Of a stretch of 64,000 nt of DNA, positions 1-9,442 are shown piece after piece (within the stretch, counting starts at the first letter, position 1; the number at the start of each line of letters is the position of its first letter). The notes beneath the pieces were generated by a model, which saw only the letters and a program-made list of their open reading frames with translations, was not told where the DNA came from and ran no database searches. Both the position numbers and the translations under genes were made by a program. Source of the DNA: Bacillota bacterium (lineage in GTDB: Bacteria; Bacillota; Clostridia; Acetivibrionales; DTU013); NCBI GenBank assembly GCA_023439545.1, contig JAEXNT010000042.1:124001-188000 (forward strand), written 5' to 3'.

Positions 1-2808
1 GCTTACATAAAAGTAACGTCGGAAAACGGCGAGACGGTCAAATACTATGCCGTGGCAATCACCAGGGTAGTTAAGCTTGATGTTCCAACCGGACTTGCGT
101 GGGATAGCACGGTGAAGGGAAAGGCGACATGGGGAGCCGTAAGCAATGCGGTCAGCTATACGGTACAAATGTATAAGGACGGGTTAGCGGCCGGGAGCGC
201 GGTAACAGGAATCACCAATACATATTATGACTTCTCCGCAATGATAACGGAATCGGGCGTATATACCTTTACGGTAATAGCGGCAGGAAACGGCGCGGCA
301 TACGGCGACAGTGATTCTGCGACGGTAAACTCAGCTTTGTCTGTTTACGCGGTTAATTTCAAAAGAAATTACAACGGCTCGGATACGACAGTCTATCAGG
401 AGCAGATCATATTTGACGGCGGCAAGGCGGCCATGCCGGAACAGCCTGCAAGAAGCGGCTATACTTTCGGAGGCTGGTATACGGAGGCCGTCTGCACTAA
501 CGCATGGAATTTTATAAACAATCCGGTAATTGAGAACACTATTCTCTATGCAAAGTGGAATGTTAAAGCCGTTGCGACCTATAACGTAAAGTATGACGGA
601 AACGGCGCGACTTCAGGCAGTGCGCCGGTAGACTCCTACGATTATGTCTCAGGCGCTTCGGCGAAAGTGAAGGCGAATACGGGAAGCCTCGCCAAGGCAG
701 GCTATACCTTTGGCGGATGGAGCAGCGGCGGTACAACCTATACGGCCGGGCAGACCATCACCATTTTGGGGGATGTCACCCTGACTGCCGTTTGGATGGA
801 AGCGCCGGCTAACGTCACCTATACGGTGACATATAATAATAACTATGCCGGCGGTGGAATGTATACTTCACAGACGGGTATCATACCGGGCTCGACGCTG
901 ACGCCCCCTTCAGCTCCAAGCCGCAGCGGTTATACGTTCATGGGGTGGTATAAAGACACTGCTTGCGTAGACGCATGGAAATTCGACATCAATGTCGTCA
1001 GTGCAGACACGAACCTGTACGCCAGGTGGGCAGCGAGCACGTACACCGTAAGCGGTACGGTTGTGGACGATGCGACAGTGCCTGCCTCCGTCGGCGGCGC
1101 GTTGGTAAAAGTTGTTCAGGGAAATATTCAGTTCGGAACGACCGCAATCACGGATGAAAGCGGAAGCTTCACCGTGGCAGGCATTCCGGACGGCGCCTAT
1201 AACCTGATAGTTACCAAAGACAGCCAGGAGGTTACGGTCTGTATTACGGTCAGCAACGGTGATTACACCTACGCGGGTTCTATTATACTGCCAAAAGGCA
1301 ACAGGAATTCCAAGCTGGATGTAGTAGGCTCGGAAACGCCCAATGTCGTAGTGGATAATTTGAATAATGTGTTCAATGATTCATCAATTTATGATTCCTC
1401 CGATGAAACAAACGTAGCAGGCGGGGGTACGGTGGAAATCAAGCTGACAGTACAGAAAAACGACTATTCGGCGAACAAGGCCACAGTGGAAGCAGCCATG
1501 AGCTCCGGCGGGTACACAGCTGGGATTGTGCTCGATATCGATATGACAAAGACATCAACGTCAGGCAGCGGTGTAACTGAGGAGTCGCCTGTCACTGCGA
1601 CAAACAGCCTTATCAAAATAATCATACCGCTTCCTGCAGCGCTTCAGGGTAAAGCCGGCTATGCAATATACCGCGCCCATGATTATGGCGGCGGTGTTGT
1701 GGCGGATACCATCACGACCACTGTTAACGCAAACGGGGAATACATTGAAATAAACGGCGATAAGACCCAGGTCACGGCATATTTGAAATACTTCAGCACT
1801 TATGCCGTTGCATTTGCCAACGGCAGTACACCCCAATCTCCACCCTCGCCGGACTCAAGCGAGAGCTCCGTACCGAGCTTTGCGATTACCTCTGAGGCAG
1901 GCCCGGGCGGCAGCATTAGTCCCAGCGGCAGCGCTACTGTATTCAAAGGCGCAGACAAAGAATATACCATTAAGGCTGATAAAGGTTATCTCATCTCTAA
2001 TGTACTGATAGACGGAAAAAGTGTCGGCGCGGTTGCAAGCTATACCTTCACAAATGTAAATTCAGCACACACTATAAAAGCGGTATTTGCTAAGATCGAA
2101 GGATTGCCATACTATGCCGACGGCAAGGGAGGCAACATATTTATCGGCTTTGCCGCGGATATTGGAGGCGAGATGAAATATATCGCGCCTAAAAACAAAG
2201 CAATATTATTCAAGGAAAACCCGAAAAGCTTTAAGGATATTTCCGGGCACTGGGCAAAAGCTTATATCGATTTCGTTACGGAACGGGAACTTTTCCTTGG
2301 AACAGTCAACAATGCTTTCTCACCCGATACCGGAATGACGCGTGCTATGTTTGTCGCTGTTATTGGGCGGCTATATGAGAGATCATACGGGAAGATCACA
2401 ACGACGGGTACCGGAAATAAATTTGCCGATGTTGACTATGATGAATATTATGGAGAATATGTGGCTTGGGCGGTCGAAAACAGCATAATTGACGGTGTCC
2501 GGAAAGATAGGTTTGAACCGGATCGAAAGATAAGCCGTGAGGAAATGGCTGTGATGCTTTACCGCTTTGCCAAATCTCCAGACCTTCCAGTCACAGCTTT
2601 GGACGGGTCTCAATTAAGTTACCCCGATGCTTCGGCTATTTCAGCATGGGCTACCGATGCGGCAAGCTACTGCCGGCAAACCGGAATTATTTCAGGACGC
2701 GACGGCGGCAAGTTCGTTCCGAAGGGCGTGGCAACAAGAGCCGAGGTTGCGGTTATCCTGCAAAGGTTTATCGAGAATATCGTAAATAATTTTACAGGTA
2801 TGAATTAA
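1..2808 (+). CDS. SLH-domain surface protein with InlB-type repeats, 5' end outside window
   Basis: The frame is open from base 1, so the gene begins upstream; 935 codons are visible. Reading in visible residues: a fibronectin-III-like segment (about 23-112), three Listeria/Bacteroides-type InlB B-repeats each with a SGYTF.GW or AGYTFGGW core and ending in a Trp (about 117-186, 194-265, 274-343), a carboxypeptidase-regulatory-like beta-sandwich (about 347-433), a divergent InlB repeat (about 629-698) and three SLH modules (about 744-797, 809-861, 875-930). SLH modules anchor proteins to secondary cell-wall polymers, so this is an extracellular wall-bound protein. No catalytic domain is seen in the visible part; it could lie upstream. 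A GTG at 52 is an internal codon rather than a convincing start, because there is no ribosome site and the frame stays open before it. Confidence 0.85.
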   Translation, partial: AYIKVTSENGETVKYYAVAITRVVKLDVPTGLAWDSTVKGKATWGAVSNAVSYTVQMYKDGLAAGSAVTGITNTYYDFSAMITESGVYTFTVIAAGNGAAYGDSDSATVNSALSVYAVNFKRNYNGSDTTVYQEQIIFDGGKAAMPEQPARSGYTFGGWYTEAVCTNAWNFINNPVIENTILYAKWNVKAVATYNVKYDGNGATSGSAPVDSYDYVSGASAKVKANTGSLAKAGYTFGGWSSGGTTYTAGQTITILGDVTLTAVWMEAPANVTYTVTYNNNYAGGGMYTSQTGIIPGSTLTPPSAPSRSGYTFMGWYKDTACVDAWKFDINVVSADTNLYARWAASTYTVSGTVVDDATVPASVGGALVKVVQGNIQFGTTAITDESGSFTVAGIPDGAYNLIVTKDSQEVTVCITVSNGDYTYAGSIILPKGNRNSKLDVVGSETPNVVVDNLNNVFNDSSIYDSSDETNVAGGGTVEIKLTVQKNDYSANKATVEAAMSSGGYTAGIVLDIDMTKTSTSGSGVTEESPVTATNSLIKIIIPLPAALQGKAGYAIYRAHDYGGGVVADTITTTVNANGEYIEINGDKTQVTAYLKYFSTYAVAFANGSTPQSPPSPDSSESSVPSFAITSEAGPGGSISPSGSATVFKGADKEYTIKADKGYLISNVLIDGKSVGAVASYTFTNVNSAHTIKAVFAKIEGLPYYADGKGGNIFIGFAADIGGEMKYIAPKNKAILFKENPKSFKDISGHWAKAYIDFVTERELFLGTVNNAFSPDTGMTRAMFVAVIGRLYERSYGKITTTGTGNKFADVDYDEYYGEYVAWAVENSIIDGVRKDRFEPDRKISREEMAVMLYRFAKSPDLPVTALDGSQLSYPDASAISAWATDAASYCRQTGIISGRDGGKFVPKGVATRAEVAVILQRFIENIVNNFTGMN

Positions 2809-2831
2809 CAGTAAATTCAGCTGGAAGTACA

Positions 2832-2919
2832 GGCAAATACCGTCCCTGGAGAATACCGGCAACCGGGCTTCTTTGGGGCGGTATTGCCATAATGAATAAG
2901 CGGATTTATTTGTTCCGCT
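2832..2919. terminator. Two stem-loops between convergent genes
   Basis: The left arm 2832-2846 pairs with 2875-2888 (about 13 base pairs, one bulge, one G-U pair). A smaller hairpin follows, 2899-2904 (AGCGGA) with 2914-2919 (TCCGCT). They lie between the SLH gene and the convergently transcribed GH16 gene. There is no long U-tract, so this is a plausible but imperfect bidirectional terminator. Confidence 0.45.
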
Positions 2920-2955
2920 AAAGCTTCACTGCAGGCCGGATCGGGTAGATTACAT

Positions 2956-4437
2956 TTATCGCTTTATTCCCTCCACGCGTACTTTTGTTATATGTACCGT
3001 GGCAGTTGAACCTCTGTGCCCGAGATTGAACTCGAGTCTTCCGTTCGGATCGTCCTTGTCTTTCATTTCAAATTCATATGTGTAAGTTTTTCGTTTTGTT
3101 GAGACAGATAGTGTCGTATCCGGGAGATAACGTATCCAGTTATTGTCCGGAGCCGATACGCACACTATGATATCTCTTGTTTTATCAGCAAACGCATCAA
3201 AAGAGACTCTGTATTTGTTACCCTTTATCATGGGAAGGTTGGGTTGTACAAGCTGTACGGAATAATCGACGTCGCCTTCATTCTTTGACGTAATCGTAAT
3301 CATTCCATTCTTGATCTCCGCGGCGCCCTCTCCGTTTTGGAACAAAAGGAATTTCCAATCTATATCGTCTGTCAGGTCCTCCGCTTCGGAAAAATCACCG
3401 TTGTGAATATAGTTACCGTCTTCAAGCGGCTCAGCGAATTTCTTTTTCGGCTTCTGAACATTCATGTCGTATGCCGGTTTTTGATACACCCTTACGTAAT
3501 CGACCTGAAACTCAGCATTGTCGAAGTTGGTGGTTGCATCGGGATTACCCGGCCAGGTACCGCCTACCGCAAGATTGAGCTGCACGAAAAACGGCTGATT
3601 GAACGGGGCGGGGTAAGGTTTTTCATCCTCGCCGCTTACTGCGGTAAACCAGTCGTTCACGGTTTTATACAAGTTACCGTCAATGTAAAATCTCATTTCT
3701 CCCGGTTCCCACTCGACTGAAAATTCGTGGAAATCGCTTGAGAATGTGCCGTTGGTAAGTACATATGTGCCCTGCTGCTGAGCGTGCGGTTCTCCGTAAT
3801 GTATGGTTCCGTATGTGGTATTCGTCTGGTTTCCCAGCACCTCCAGGATGTCGATTTCACCGCATTTCGGCCATTGCCCGTAACGGCTTTCGTCCTGCGG
3901 CATCATCCATATGGCCGGCCAAAGGCCCTTTCCCTCGGGGACCTTTGCACGAACTACCACCTTGCCATATGTGAAATCCCTCTTATTCTGGGTAGTGATC
4001 TTTCCCGAGGTGTAGTAGTCCTTTCCACCGGCATCCATAGTTTTAACAGCTTTAATTACGAGCTGTCCGTCTTTTACAAAAACATTTTTATCAGTAGTCG
4101 TATACTCCTGCAATTCATTATTAGTCCAGCCGGGTTGGTGCGGCTCGTAATTCCAGACGTTCGTATCGAGGCCGGTTCCGTCGAATTCATCATTCCACAG
4201 CAAAGTATATCCGTCAAACTGAGGAATAGTCGTAGGAGAAGCCAGGGCAGCCGTAGAAGCGGGAGCAGCCGTAGAATCAGGAGCAGCCGGGGTTGCCGTA
4301 GAAGCTGGGGTTGAAGGATTGGACGATAGTGCGGTTTCTTCGCCCTTTGTCAGTTCGGCCGAATTACCGCAGGCTGTTACACTTCCCAGTAACAAGACCA
4401 CCGAAACGAATAAGCATAGACTTTTCTTAATGCTCAT
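2956..4437 (-). CDS. GH16 endo-beta-1,3(4)-glucanase (laminarinase/lichenase type), lipoprotein with C-terminal CBM
   Basis: 493 residues. A lipobox (SVTAC, Cys23) is followed by a Pro/Ser/Thr/Ala linker, then a GH16 domain (about 75-325) with the signature EIDILE: Glu194 nucleophile, Asp196, Glu199 acid/base. The C-terminal 150 residues resemble a CBM4/9 jelly-roll carbohydrate-binding module. Family knowledge predicts cleavage of beta-1,3- or mixed-linked glucan at the cell surface. The ATG is preceded by GGGAGG at good spacing. It sits 27 bp downstream of the GH5 gene in one operon. C. thermocellum likewise clusters celC (GH5) with licA (GH16). Exact specificity (laminarin versus lichenan) cannot be read from sequence. 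Confidence 0.92.
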   Translation of the reverse strand: MSIKKSLCLFVSVVLLLGSVTACGNSAELTKGEETALSSNPSTPASTATPAAPDSTAAPASTAALASPTTIPQFDGYTLLWNDEFDGTGLDTNVWNYEPHQPGWTNNELQEYTTTDKNVFVKDGQLVIKAVKTMDAGGKDYYTSGKITTQNKRDFTYGKVVVRAKVPEGKGLWPAIWMMPQDESRYGQWPKCGEIDILEVLGNQTNTTYGTIHYGEPHAQQQGTYVLTNGTFSSDFHEFSVEWEPGEMRFYIDGNLYKTVNDWFTAVSGEDEKPYPAPFNQPFFVQLNLAVGGTWPGNPDATTNFDNAEFQVDYVRVYQKPAYDMNVQKPKKKFAEPLEDGNYIHNGDFSEAEDLTDDIDWKFLLFQNGEGAAEIKNGMITITSKNEGDVDYSVQLVQPNLPMIKGNKYRVSFDAFADKTRDIIVCVSAPDNNWIRYLPDTTLSVSTKRKTYTYEFEMKDKDDPNGRLEFNLGHRGSTATVHITKVRVEGIKR

Positions 4438-4464
4438 AATAAAATCCTCCCTTTCATTAATAAA

Positions 4465-5487
4465 TTAAAGCAGTTTTATTATCTCATCCAGGATCCCGTG
4501 GTAATGTTCGTCCGCTATTCCGAAATCCTTGCCTTTATAGGTCCACAATGCCCGGGAAATACCATATTCTTCAAAAACGCTGTTGATATCCGAAAACCAG
4601 TTCAACGTTGACGCAAGATCGGCTTTGTCGATTATTCCGTATTCGCCGCAATAGATGGAGGCATTGCGTTCCTCCGCCGCTTTCAGCGCATCGGCAAATG
4701 CGGCCCGTATAAAGCTTTTATCAACTTTGCCGGTGCGTATGGTATTGTAAAATTCGCGGCACATGGGCGGAAGATGTTTCTCCGTCTCGCTAACAACAGT
4801 GTCGTAATCGTTTGGATATTCCATAGAGTAATCCGATGGCATTTTATCCACCCAATATGCCGACTGGTGAGTAAAAATCAGCGGTTCATAAAAATGAAAG
4901 GTATAAACAACATTCTCATCGTATGGAGCGTCAAGCCTTCTTATCCAAAGCACACTGTTGCATCTTACTCCGCCCACCAGTATCTTTGTAAACGGAGCAT
5001 ATTTTCGTATTACCGCGATTGTACGTTTTACGATGTCATTCCATACATCCGCTGCATTAATGTCCACCACTTCATTCAAAAGCTCGAACGAAAGCCTGTC
5101 GGCATATCTTCCGTAGCGTCTCGCAAATTCCTCCCACAACGCAATAAAACTGTCCTGAAGCCTCGGATTTCTGAAAAAATCGTCCGCTTTTTCATCGAAA
5201 GAAAAACCGGCTGTTTTGTGCAGGTCCAGAATCATGTTGAGATCATAGTATTCGCACCATTCGAGGCACCGGTCGATATATTGGAAGCCGTCATTGTTTA
5301 AGCGTCCATCCGCCGATCTGACAAGCTCATGGTCAACAGGAAGCCGTACGTGGTCAAGTCCCCATTCTGAAATCTGTCTTATGTCGCTTTCAGTTATGAA
5401 TAAGGCATAATGCTCTCGGCTATGATTGCACTGTGAAAGCCAGCCGCCTAGATTTATCCCCTTTCTGTACCCTGTAAATTCCTTCAA
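4465..5487 (-). CDS. celC: GH5 endoglucanase, CelC-like
   Basis: 340 residues with no signal peptide, so probably cytoplasmic or non-classically exported. It opens with GINLGGWLSQ and contains LLNEVV (acid/base Glu139) and YCGEYG (nucleophile Glu282), almost the same positions as Glu140 and Glu280 of C. thermocellum CelC (343 residues), which it resembles throughout. The predicted role is hydrolysis of beta-1,4/beta-1,3-1,4-glucan. The start is TTG, supported by AGGAGG eight bases upstream and the lack of another start matching the family N-terminus. It is the first gene of the minus-strand operon with GH16 and is divergent from an AraC regulator. The symbol is by resemblance; orthology is not proved. 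Confidence 0.9.
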   Translation of the reverse strand: MKEFTGYRKGINLGGWLSQCNHSREHYALFITESDIRQISEWGLDHVRLPVDHELVRSADGRLNNDGFQYIDRCLEWCEYYDLNMILDLHKTAGFSFDEKADDFFRNPRLQDSFIALWEEFARRYGRYADRLSFELLNEVVDINAADVWNDIVKRTIAVIRKYAPFTKILVGGVRCNSVLWIRRLDAPYDENVVYTFHFYEPLIFTHQSAYWVDKMPSDYSMEYPNDYDTVVSETEKHLPPMCREFYNTIRTGKVDKSFIRAAFADALKAAEERNASIYCGEYGIIDKADLASTLNWFSDINSVFEEYGISRALWTYKGKDFGIADEHYHGILDEIIKLL

Positions 5488-5534
5488 ATAAATCGCCTCC
5501 TATTCAGTTTCACTTTATCATTTTTGTATCGGCG

Positions 5535-5564
5535 AATATACCGTTTTGATTGCTTTTTTATCAA
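5535..5564 (-). promoter_or_regulatory. Predicted sigma-A promoter of the GH5-GH16 operon
   Basis: On the minus strand TTGATA (5564-5559) and TATATT (5540-5535) are separated by 18 bases, 48 bp upstream of the GH5 start. An imperfect TTGAT/ATCAA dyad overlaps the -35 side and could bind a regulator. Confidence 0.5.
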
Positions 5565-5610
5565 GATAGTGACATGATATGAACATGCAGATATTGGGGG
5601 TGACGCCGTC

Positions 5611-6372
5611 TTGAATGCGGATAAGGAACTAAGCTACAGAGAATACATTCTGCGTGAAAACCATGACTTTCACGCACCGCTCGGCCAGGAATTCGCCTTT
5701 TATGTAGCTGTGAAAAACGGAGAAGTCAAAAAGGTTTCACAGATGTGCGAAGATGAATTTTCAAATAAGAATGGATTCGGAAAGCTATCCGAAAATCCGC
5801 TTCAGAATATGAAATACCATTTTGTAATTACGGCCGCTCTTATTGCAAGATACTGCATTGAGGGCGGGATGGAGCATGAGGCGGCATACGGCCTGAGCGA
5901 CGTATATATCCAGAAGGCCGATAAGTGCGGTTCAATTACACAGATATCCCGACTGCACACAGCAATGTCTGCCGATTATGCTCAAAGGATGAAAAATCTT
6001 CAGAAAAACCGGGTTTTTTCAAAACAGATAGTAAAGTGCATTGAATATATTTATGACAATCTTCACAAGAGGATCCTGATTTCAGAGCTTGCACAATATA
6101 CAGGGCTTAATTCAAGCTATCTGTCAAGATTGTTCAGATATGAAACAGGCATTACCGTCACTGAGTATATTCAAATCAAAAAAATTGAAACAGCAAAAAA
6201 CATGTTGAAGTATTCCAAATATAATCCGTCTCAAATTGCAACAATACTTGCCTTTCCGAATCAGAGCTATTTTATTGAGGTCTTTAAGAAAAGAGCCGGG
6301 ATGACGCCGAAAAAATATCAGAATATGTGTTTCAGAGAAATTGGAATAAATTCCGGAGCACGATTGCTGTAA
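5611..6372 (+). CDS. AraC-family transcriptional regulator
   Basis: 253 residues. The C-terminal 100 residues form a double helix-turn-helix AraC domain (for example LISELAQYTGLNSSYLSRLF and a second HTH ending MTPKKYQ). The N-terminal 140 residues are a helical domain of unknown ligand, with the sequence PLQNMKYHFVITAALIARYC seen in clostridial AraC relatives. The start is TTG with GGGGGTGA upstream. It is transcribed away from the GH5-GH16 operon across a 123-bp gap, so control of that operon is the simplest inference. This differs from C. thermocellum celC, which uses a LacI-type regulator (GlyR3). Confidence 0.85.
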   Translation: MNADKELSYREYILRENHDFHAPLGQEFAFYVAVKNGEVKKVSQMCEDEFSNKNGFGKLSENPLQNMKYHFVITAALIARYCIEGGMEHEAAYGLSDVYIQKADKCGSITQISRLHTAMSADYAQRMKNLQKNRVFSKQIVKCIEYIYDNLHKRILISELAQYTGLNSSYLSRLFRYETGITVTEYIQIKKIETAKNMLKYSKYNPSQIATILAFPNQSYFIEVFKKRAGMTPKKYQNMCFREIGINSGARLL

Positions 6373-6410
6373 AACAAGGTTTATAAAACTGCTATTTTGA
6401 TAAAAAAGAT

Positions 6411-6634
6411 ATGAAAGTTCTTATTAATTCGGAGGTATGCTTTGGTAATCAAAAATATCAATACAGTATGGATGTAACGATCAATATGGATCTGGATAAT
6501 TACGATTGTATACTGATCGATCTTTCGGAAAAAAATTCGGAAAACCGGAAATAATCAGCGTGAACGGAAAATCCTTATACAAGGCGCATCAGTTTAATTC
6601 GGACGCGTTATTGATCGGTTCGAAGAAATTATAG
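6411..6634 (+). pseudogene. Frameshifted remnant of an unrecognised gene
   Basis: An ATG at 6411 opens 47 codons ending at TAA 6552-6554. A second frame continues coherently (P-E-I-I-S-V-N-G-K-S-L-Y..., to TAG 6632-6634). Joining the two with one frameshift near 6520-6545 gives a continuous protein-like segment of about 74 residues. No family was recognised and there is no clear ribosome site, so this looks like the decayed C-terminal end of a gene. The rest of the 6373-6840 gap holds nothing else I can support. Confidence 0.35.
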
Positions 6635-6840
6635 TATGATTGCTTCAAGGAAGATAGCAGTCTCTTAGCGAGAACGAACATAAAGATGCAGTCCACAAGT
6701 CCTCTGAGTATTATACACTAAAATCCGGATGTTCTCTTGCATTGTTTTATACAAACTAATAAAATTATATTGATATCTTCTTTTAAATTCCAGAGGATAT
6801 ATACATGTTAAGTTGTTTATCTGAAATAAGGGGGACTAAC

Positions 6841-7968
6841 ATGGAAACGAAACGACTCTATTATATCGACTGGCTCAGAGTACTGGTGATTCTGTCACTA
6901 ATACCTTTTCATGCCTCACTGACCTACCTGAGATACGGAATCGTCTATATTAAAGAGCCGGTATCCGGCCTAGCTGCGCTGCCGTTTCTTATCATTGAGG
7001 TACCGCTGGGTGACTTTTTTATGAGCCTCTTGTTTTTTATTTCGGGAATAGCGTCCTTTTATTCCTTTAAAAAGAGAGGAGTCGGAATGTATATCGGGGA
7101 GCGGGCGAATAAGCTAATGCTGCCGCTCCTGCTTGGATATCTTACCATCTGCCCTGCGGCGGCTTATCTACAGGCTCTTTACGAAGGATATCAGGGGGGA
7201 TTTCTCAGCTTCATCCCGCAGTATCTCTGGTATCAGGTATTCCATTACCATGGGTATGGCCATTTGTGGTTCCTTTTCTACCTGTTCGTTTTCTCTTTGC
7301 TCTGCGTACCTCTTTTCAGCTGGTGGCAGAGAGAAGAAAGACATATTGAGCGGATAGGAGTTTTTCTGACTAAAGGGAATCGGCTGCTGTTGCCCTTTGG
7401 CTTTATCATCCTGCTGGAGCTGTGTTTACGCCCCTTCTTTAATCCGGGCGCCTATATAATCGTCTTCGACTGGGCAAACGATGCGGTTTATCTGAGCATG
7501 TTTATCTTTGGCTACATATATGCGGCGGATGGGCGCATTCAGGAGAAGATCAAAGGGTATTACAAAGCCTCGATGGTGACTGGTGCTCTGGCGCTGGCCA
7601 TGATGTATTATGTGAATATCCAGTCTCAGGTGCTTTACTCCAACGAAGCATACCTGACGCCATTATGGGTACTTTCCAAAGGGATATATGAGTGCTCCGC
7701 CATCATCTTTCTTTTAAATTTCGGAAGGTCCTTCCTGAATAAAGGCGGAAAGGTTATAGGGTATCTGAGCCGGGCGTCTTTTACATACTATTTCGTTCAC
7801 TTTTTTCCGGTCACGTTGTTTACTCTATTGTTTATCGACTATAGGATACATATATTTATCAAATATTTAATGGTTGTCGTTTTTTCTTATATCACGGTAT
7901 TCCTTATATATGAGCTTCCGCGCAGAGCTTCCGTATTCAAGGAGCACATGGTACTTAAAAAGCAGTGA
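6841..7968 (+). CDS. Acyltransferase 3 family integral membrane protein
   Basis: 375 residues from ATG 6841, preceded by GGGGG. An in-frame ATG at 6805 would add 12 residues but is further from the family N-terminus. The start RLYYIDWLRVLVILSLIPFH matches the acyltransferase-3 pattern with its conserved His. About ten hydrophobic segments follow, including the HLWFLFYLFVFSLL segment typical of OpgC/MdoC-like members. Family members transfer acyl groups to extracellular polysaccharides, peptidoglycan or small glycans. No neighbour reveals the substrate. Confidence 0.85.
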   Translation: METKRLYYIDWLRVLVILSLIPFHASLTYLRYGIVYIKEPVSGLAALPFLIIEVPLGDFFMSLLFFISGIASFYSFKKRGVGMYIGERANKLMLPLLLGYLTICPAAAYLQALYEGYQGGFLSFIPQYLWYQVFHYHGYGHLWFLFYLFVFSLLCVPLFSWWQREERHIERIGVFLTKGNRLLLPFGFIILLELCLRPFFNPGAYIIVFDWANDAVYLSMFIFGYIYAADGRIQEKIKGYYKASMVTGALALAMMYYVNIQSQVLYSNEAYLTPLWVLSKGIYECSAIIFLLNFGRSFLNKGGKVIGYLSRASFTYYFVHFFPVTLFTLLFIDYRIHIFIKYLMVVVFSYITVFLIYELPRRASVFKEHMVLKKQ

Positions 7969-8062
7969 CCTCTATATTCCTTCCGCCAAGGATTCGCCAG
8001 GTTCGAACAGCATCTTTTTTGTCTATTCAAGGCACGTTGAGTTAAGCCTTGGAAATTAAGTA

Positions 8063-8088
8063 AAACTAAATGCTTAATTATTTAGTTT
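8063..8088. promoter_or_regulatory. Inverted repeat upstream of the VOC gene
   Basis: AAACTAAAT (8063-8071) and ATTTAGTTT (8080-8088) form a perfect 9-bp dyad with an 8-base spacer, 80 bp before the next gene. It could be an operator or a weak terminator of the acyltransferase gene; no U-tract follows. Confidence 0.4.
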
Positions 8089-8167
8089 GTTGGGGATATG
8101 TAGTGCATAGGACTTTGTTCGAATATATAAGTATGACTGTGAGAATAGATTAGCGGAGGCGATTGTA

Positions 8168-9052
8168 ATGCAAAGAGTTGTTCCTCATTTATGGTTCGAC
8201 AAGGAAGCTAAAGAAGCGGCAATGTTTTATACCAGTTTATTTGATGAATCAAAGATATTGGATATAACCGTTATAGAAGACACTCCGTCAGGAGATGCCG
8301 AGAGCGTTAGCTTTGAGCTGGCCGGGCAGCAGTTTATGGCAATTAGCGCCGGTCCCTTCTTCAAATTTAACCCATCTATTTCCCTGATGGTAGCCTGCTA
8401 CTCCGTAGAAGAAGTGAATATCAAATGGAAAGCATTATCTGAAGGGGGAACGGAACTGATGCCATTGGATGAATACCGCTTTAGTAAATGGTATTGCTGG
8501 ATCCAGGATCGGTACGGTTTGTCCTGGCAGCTGATGCTCACAGATAAAGGACAAAGTGTTCAAAAGATCACACCCAACCTGCTTTTCTCAAATGAGTCGT
8601 GCGGAAAAGCAGAGGAAGCAGTAAGGTACTACACCGGGGTGTTTAAAAATTCAGAAATAGGAATGATCAGCAGATACAAAGAAGGAGAGGCAGAGTCACC
8701 AAAGGCAAAAATAAACTATACTGCTTTCAAGCTGGACGGTATTGCTTTATCTGCGATGGATAACGGCTTTGATGTGGAGTATGGTTTTAATGAGGCATTT
8801 TCACTCATTATAAACTGTGAAGACCAGCAGGAGATTGATTACTTCTGGGACAAGCTCTCTGCCGTACCTGAATCAGAGCAATGCGGCTGGATAAAGGACA
8901 AGTTTGGGGTATCGTGGCAGATCATACCTGCGGTCATGGATGAGATGATGAAATCGGGTGACAGGGAAAAGAGACGCCGGGTGACAGAGGAATTCCTCAA
9001 AATGAAGAAATTTGATTTGGAAGCTTTGCAAAAAGCTTATGATGGGATTTAA
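8168..9052 (+). CDS. Two-domain VOC-superfamily (PhnB/YjdN-like) protein
   Basis: 294 residues made of two tandem PhnB-like domains (about 1-130 and 137-265). Each opens with a T/V-P-x-L-W/L-F motif and a Y-x-x-x-F segment and ends with a W-x-x-D-x-F/Y-G-x-S-W-Q motif. The vicinal-oxygen-chelate fold supports metal-dependent enzymes and antibiotic-binding proteins. This subfamily is mostly uncharacterised and commonly annotated as 3-demethylubiquinone-9 methyltransferase-like, which should not be taken literally. GGAGG lies eight bases before ATG. It appears monocistronic. Confidence 0.85.
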   Translation: MQRVVPHLWFDKEAKEAAMFYTSLFDESKILDITVIEDTPSGDAESVSFELAGQQFMAISAGPFFKFNPSISLMVACYSVEEVNIKWKALSEGGTELMPLDEYRFSKWYCWIQDRYGLSWQLMLTDKGQSVQKITPNLLFSNESCGKAEEAVRYYTGVFKNSEIGMISRYKEGEAESPKAKINYTAFKLDGIALSAMDNGFDVEYGFNEAFSLIINCEDQQEIDYFWDKLSAVPESEQCGWIKDKFGVSWQIIPAVMDEMMKSGDREKRRRVTEEFLKMKKFDLEALQKAYDGI

Positions 9053-9093
9053 ATTCTAGGACAAAAATGACAATGCCAACATATCATTTTCAT

Positions 9094-9128
9094 AGGCTTG
9101 TGAGCCGGATTCCGGCTTGCAAGCCTTT
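9094..9128 (+). terminator. Strong hairpin after the VOC gene
   Basis: Arms 9094-9108 and 9112-9126 form a 15-bp stem with two G-U pairs and a 3-base loop, followed only by a short TT. It is 42 bp downstream of the VOC stop codon. Confidence 0.5.
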
Positions 9129-9304
9129 ACTGCAATATAGGGAAAATATCATCGTCTGCCGCATGCTTCAGGATATTCCTGACTTAACGGTATGAAGGCG
9201 ATTGCATATGTGCTCGAAAGCGGTCGCTTTTGCCATTCTCCGAATTCTGGAAGTATTTTGCGGGAAGTATACTGCAAAAATTTATAGTATATTAAAAAAT
9301 TGTT

Positions 9305-9330
9305 CAGTCCTTAACAGGACTGCTTTTTTT
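9305..9330 (+). terminator. Rho-independent terminator
   Basis: CAGTCC (9305-9310) pairs with GGACTG (9317-9322), followed by C and seven T. It lies 253 bp after the VOC gene and isolates the arabinofuranoside operon that starts at 9443. Between 9127 and 9304 I see no gene. Confidence 0.75.
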
Positions 9331-9442
9331 ATAATAGACATTGTTGAGACTGTCATATAGAGACTTTGCTTGCCGGAACAGCAGATCGCATGTCGTCAGA
9401 ATAAATTGACCGTTCAGTTATACTTTCCGAAGGGGTGTGGAT

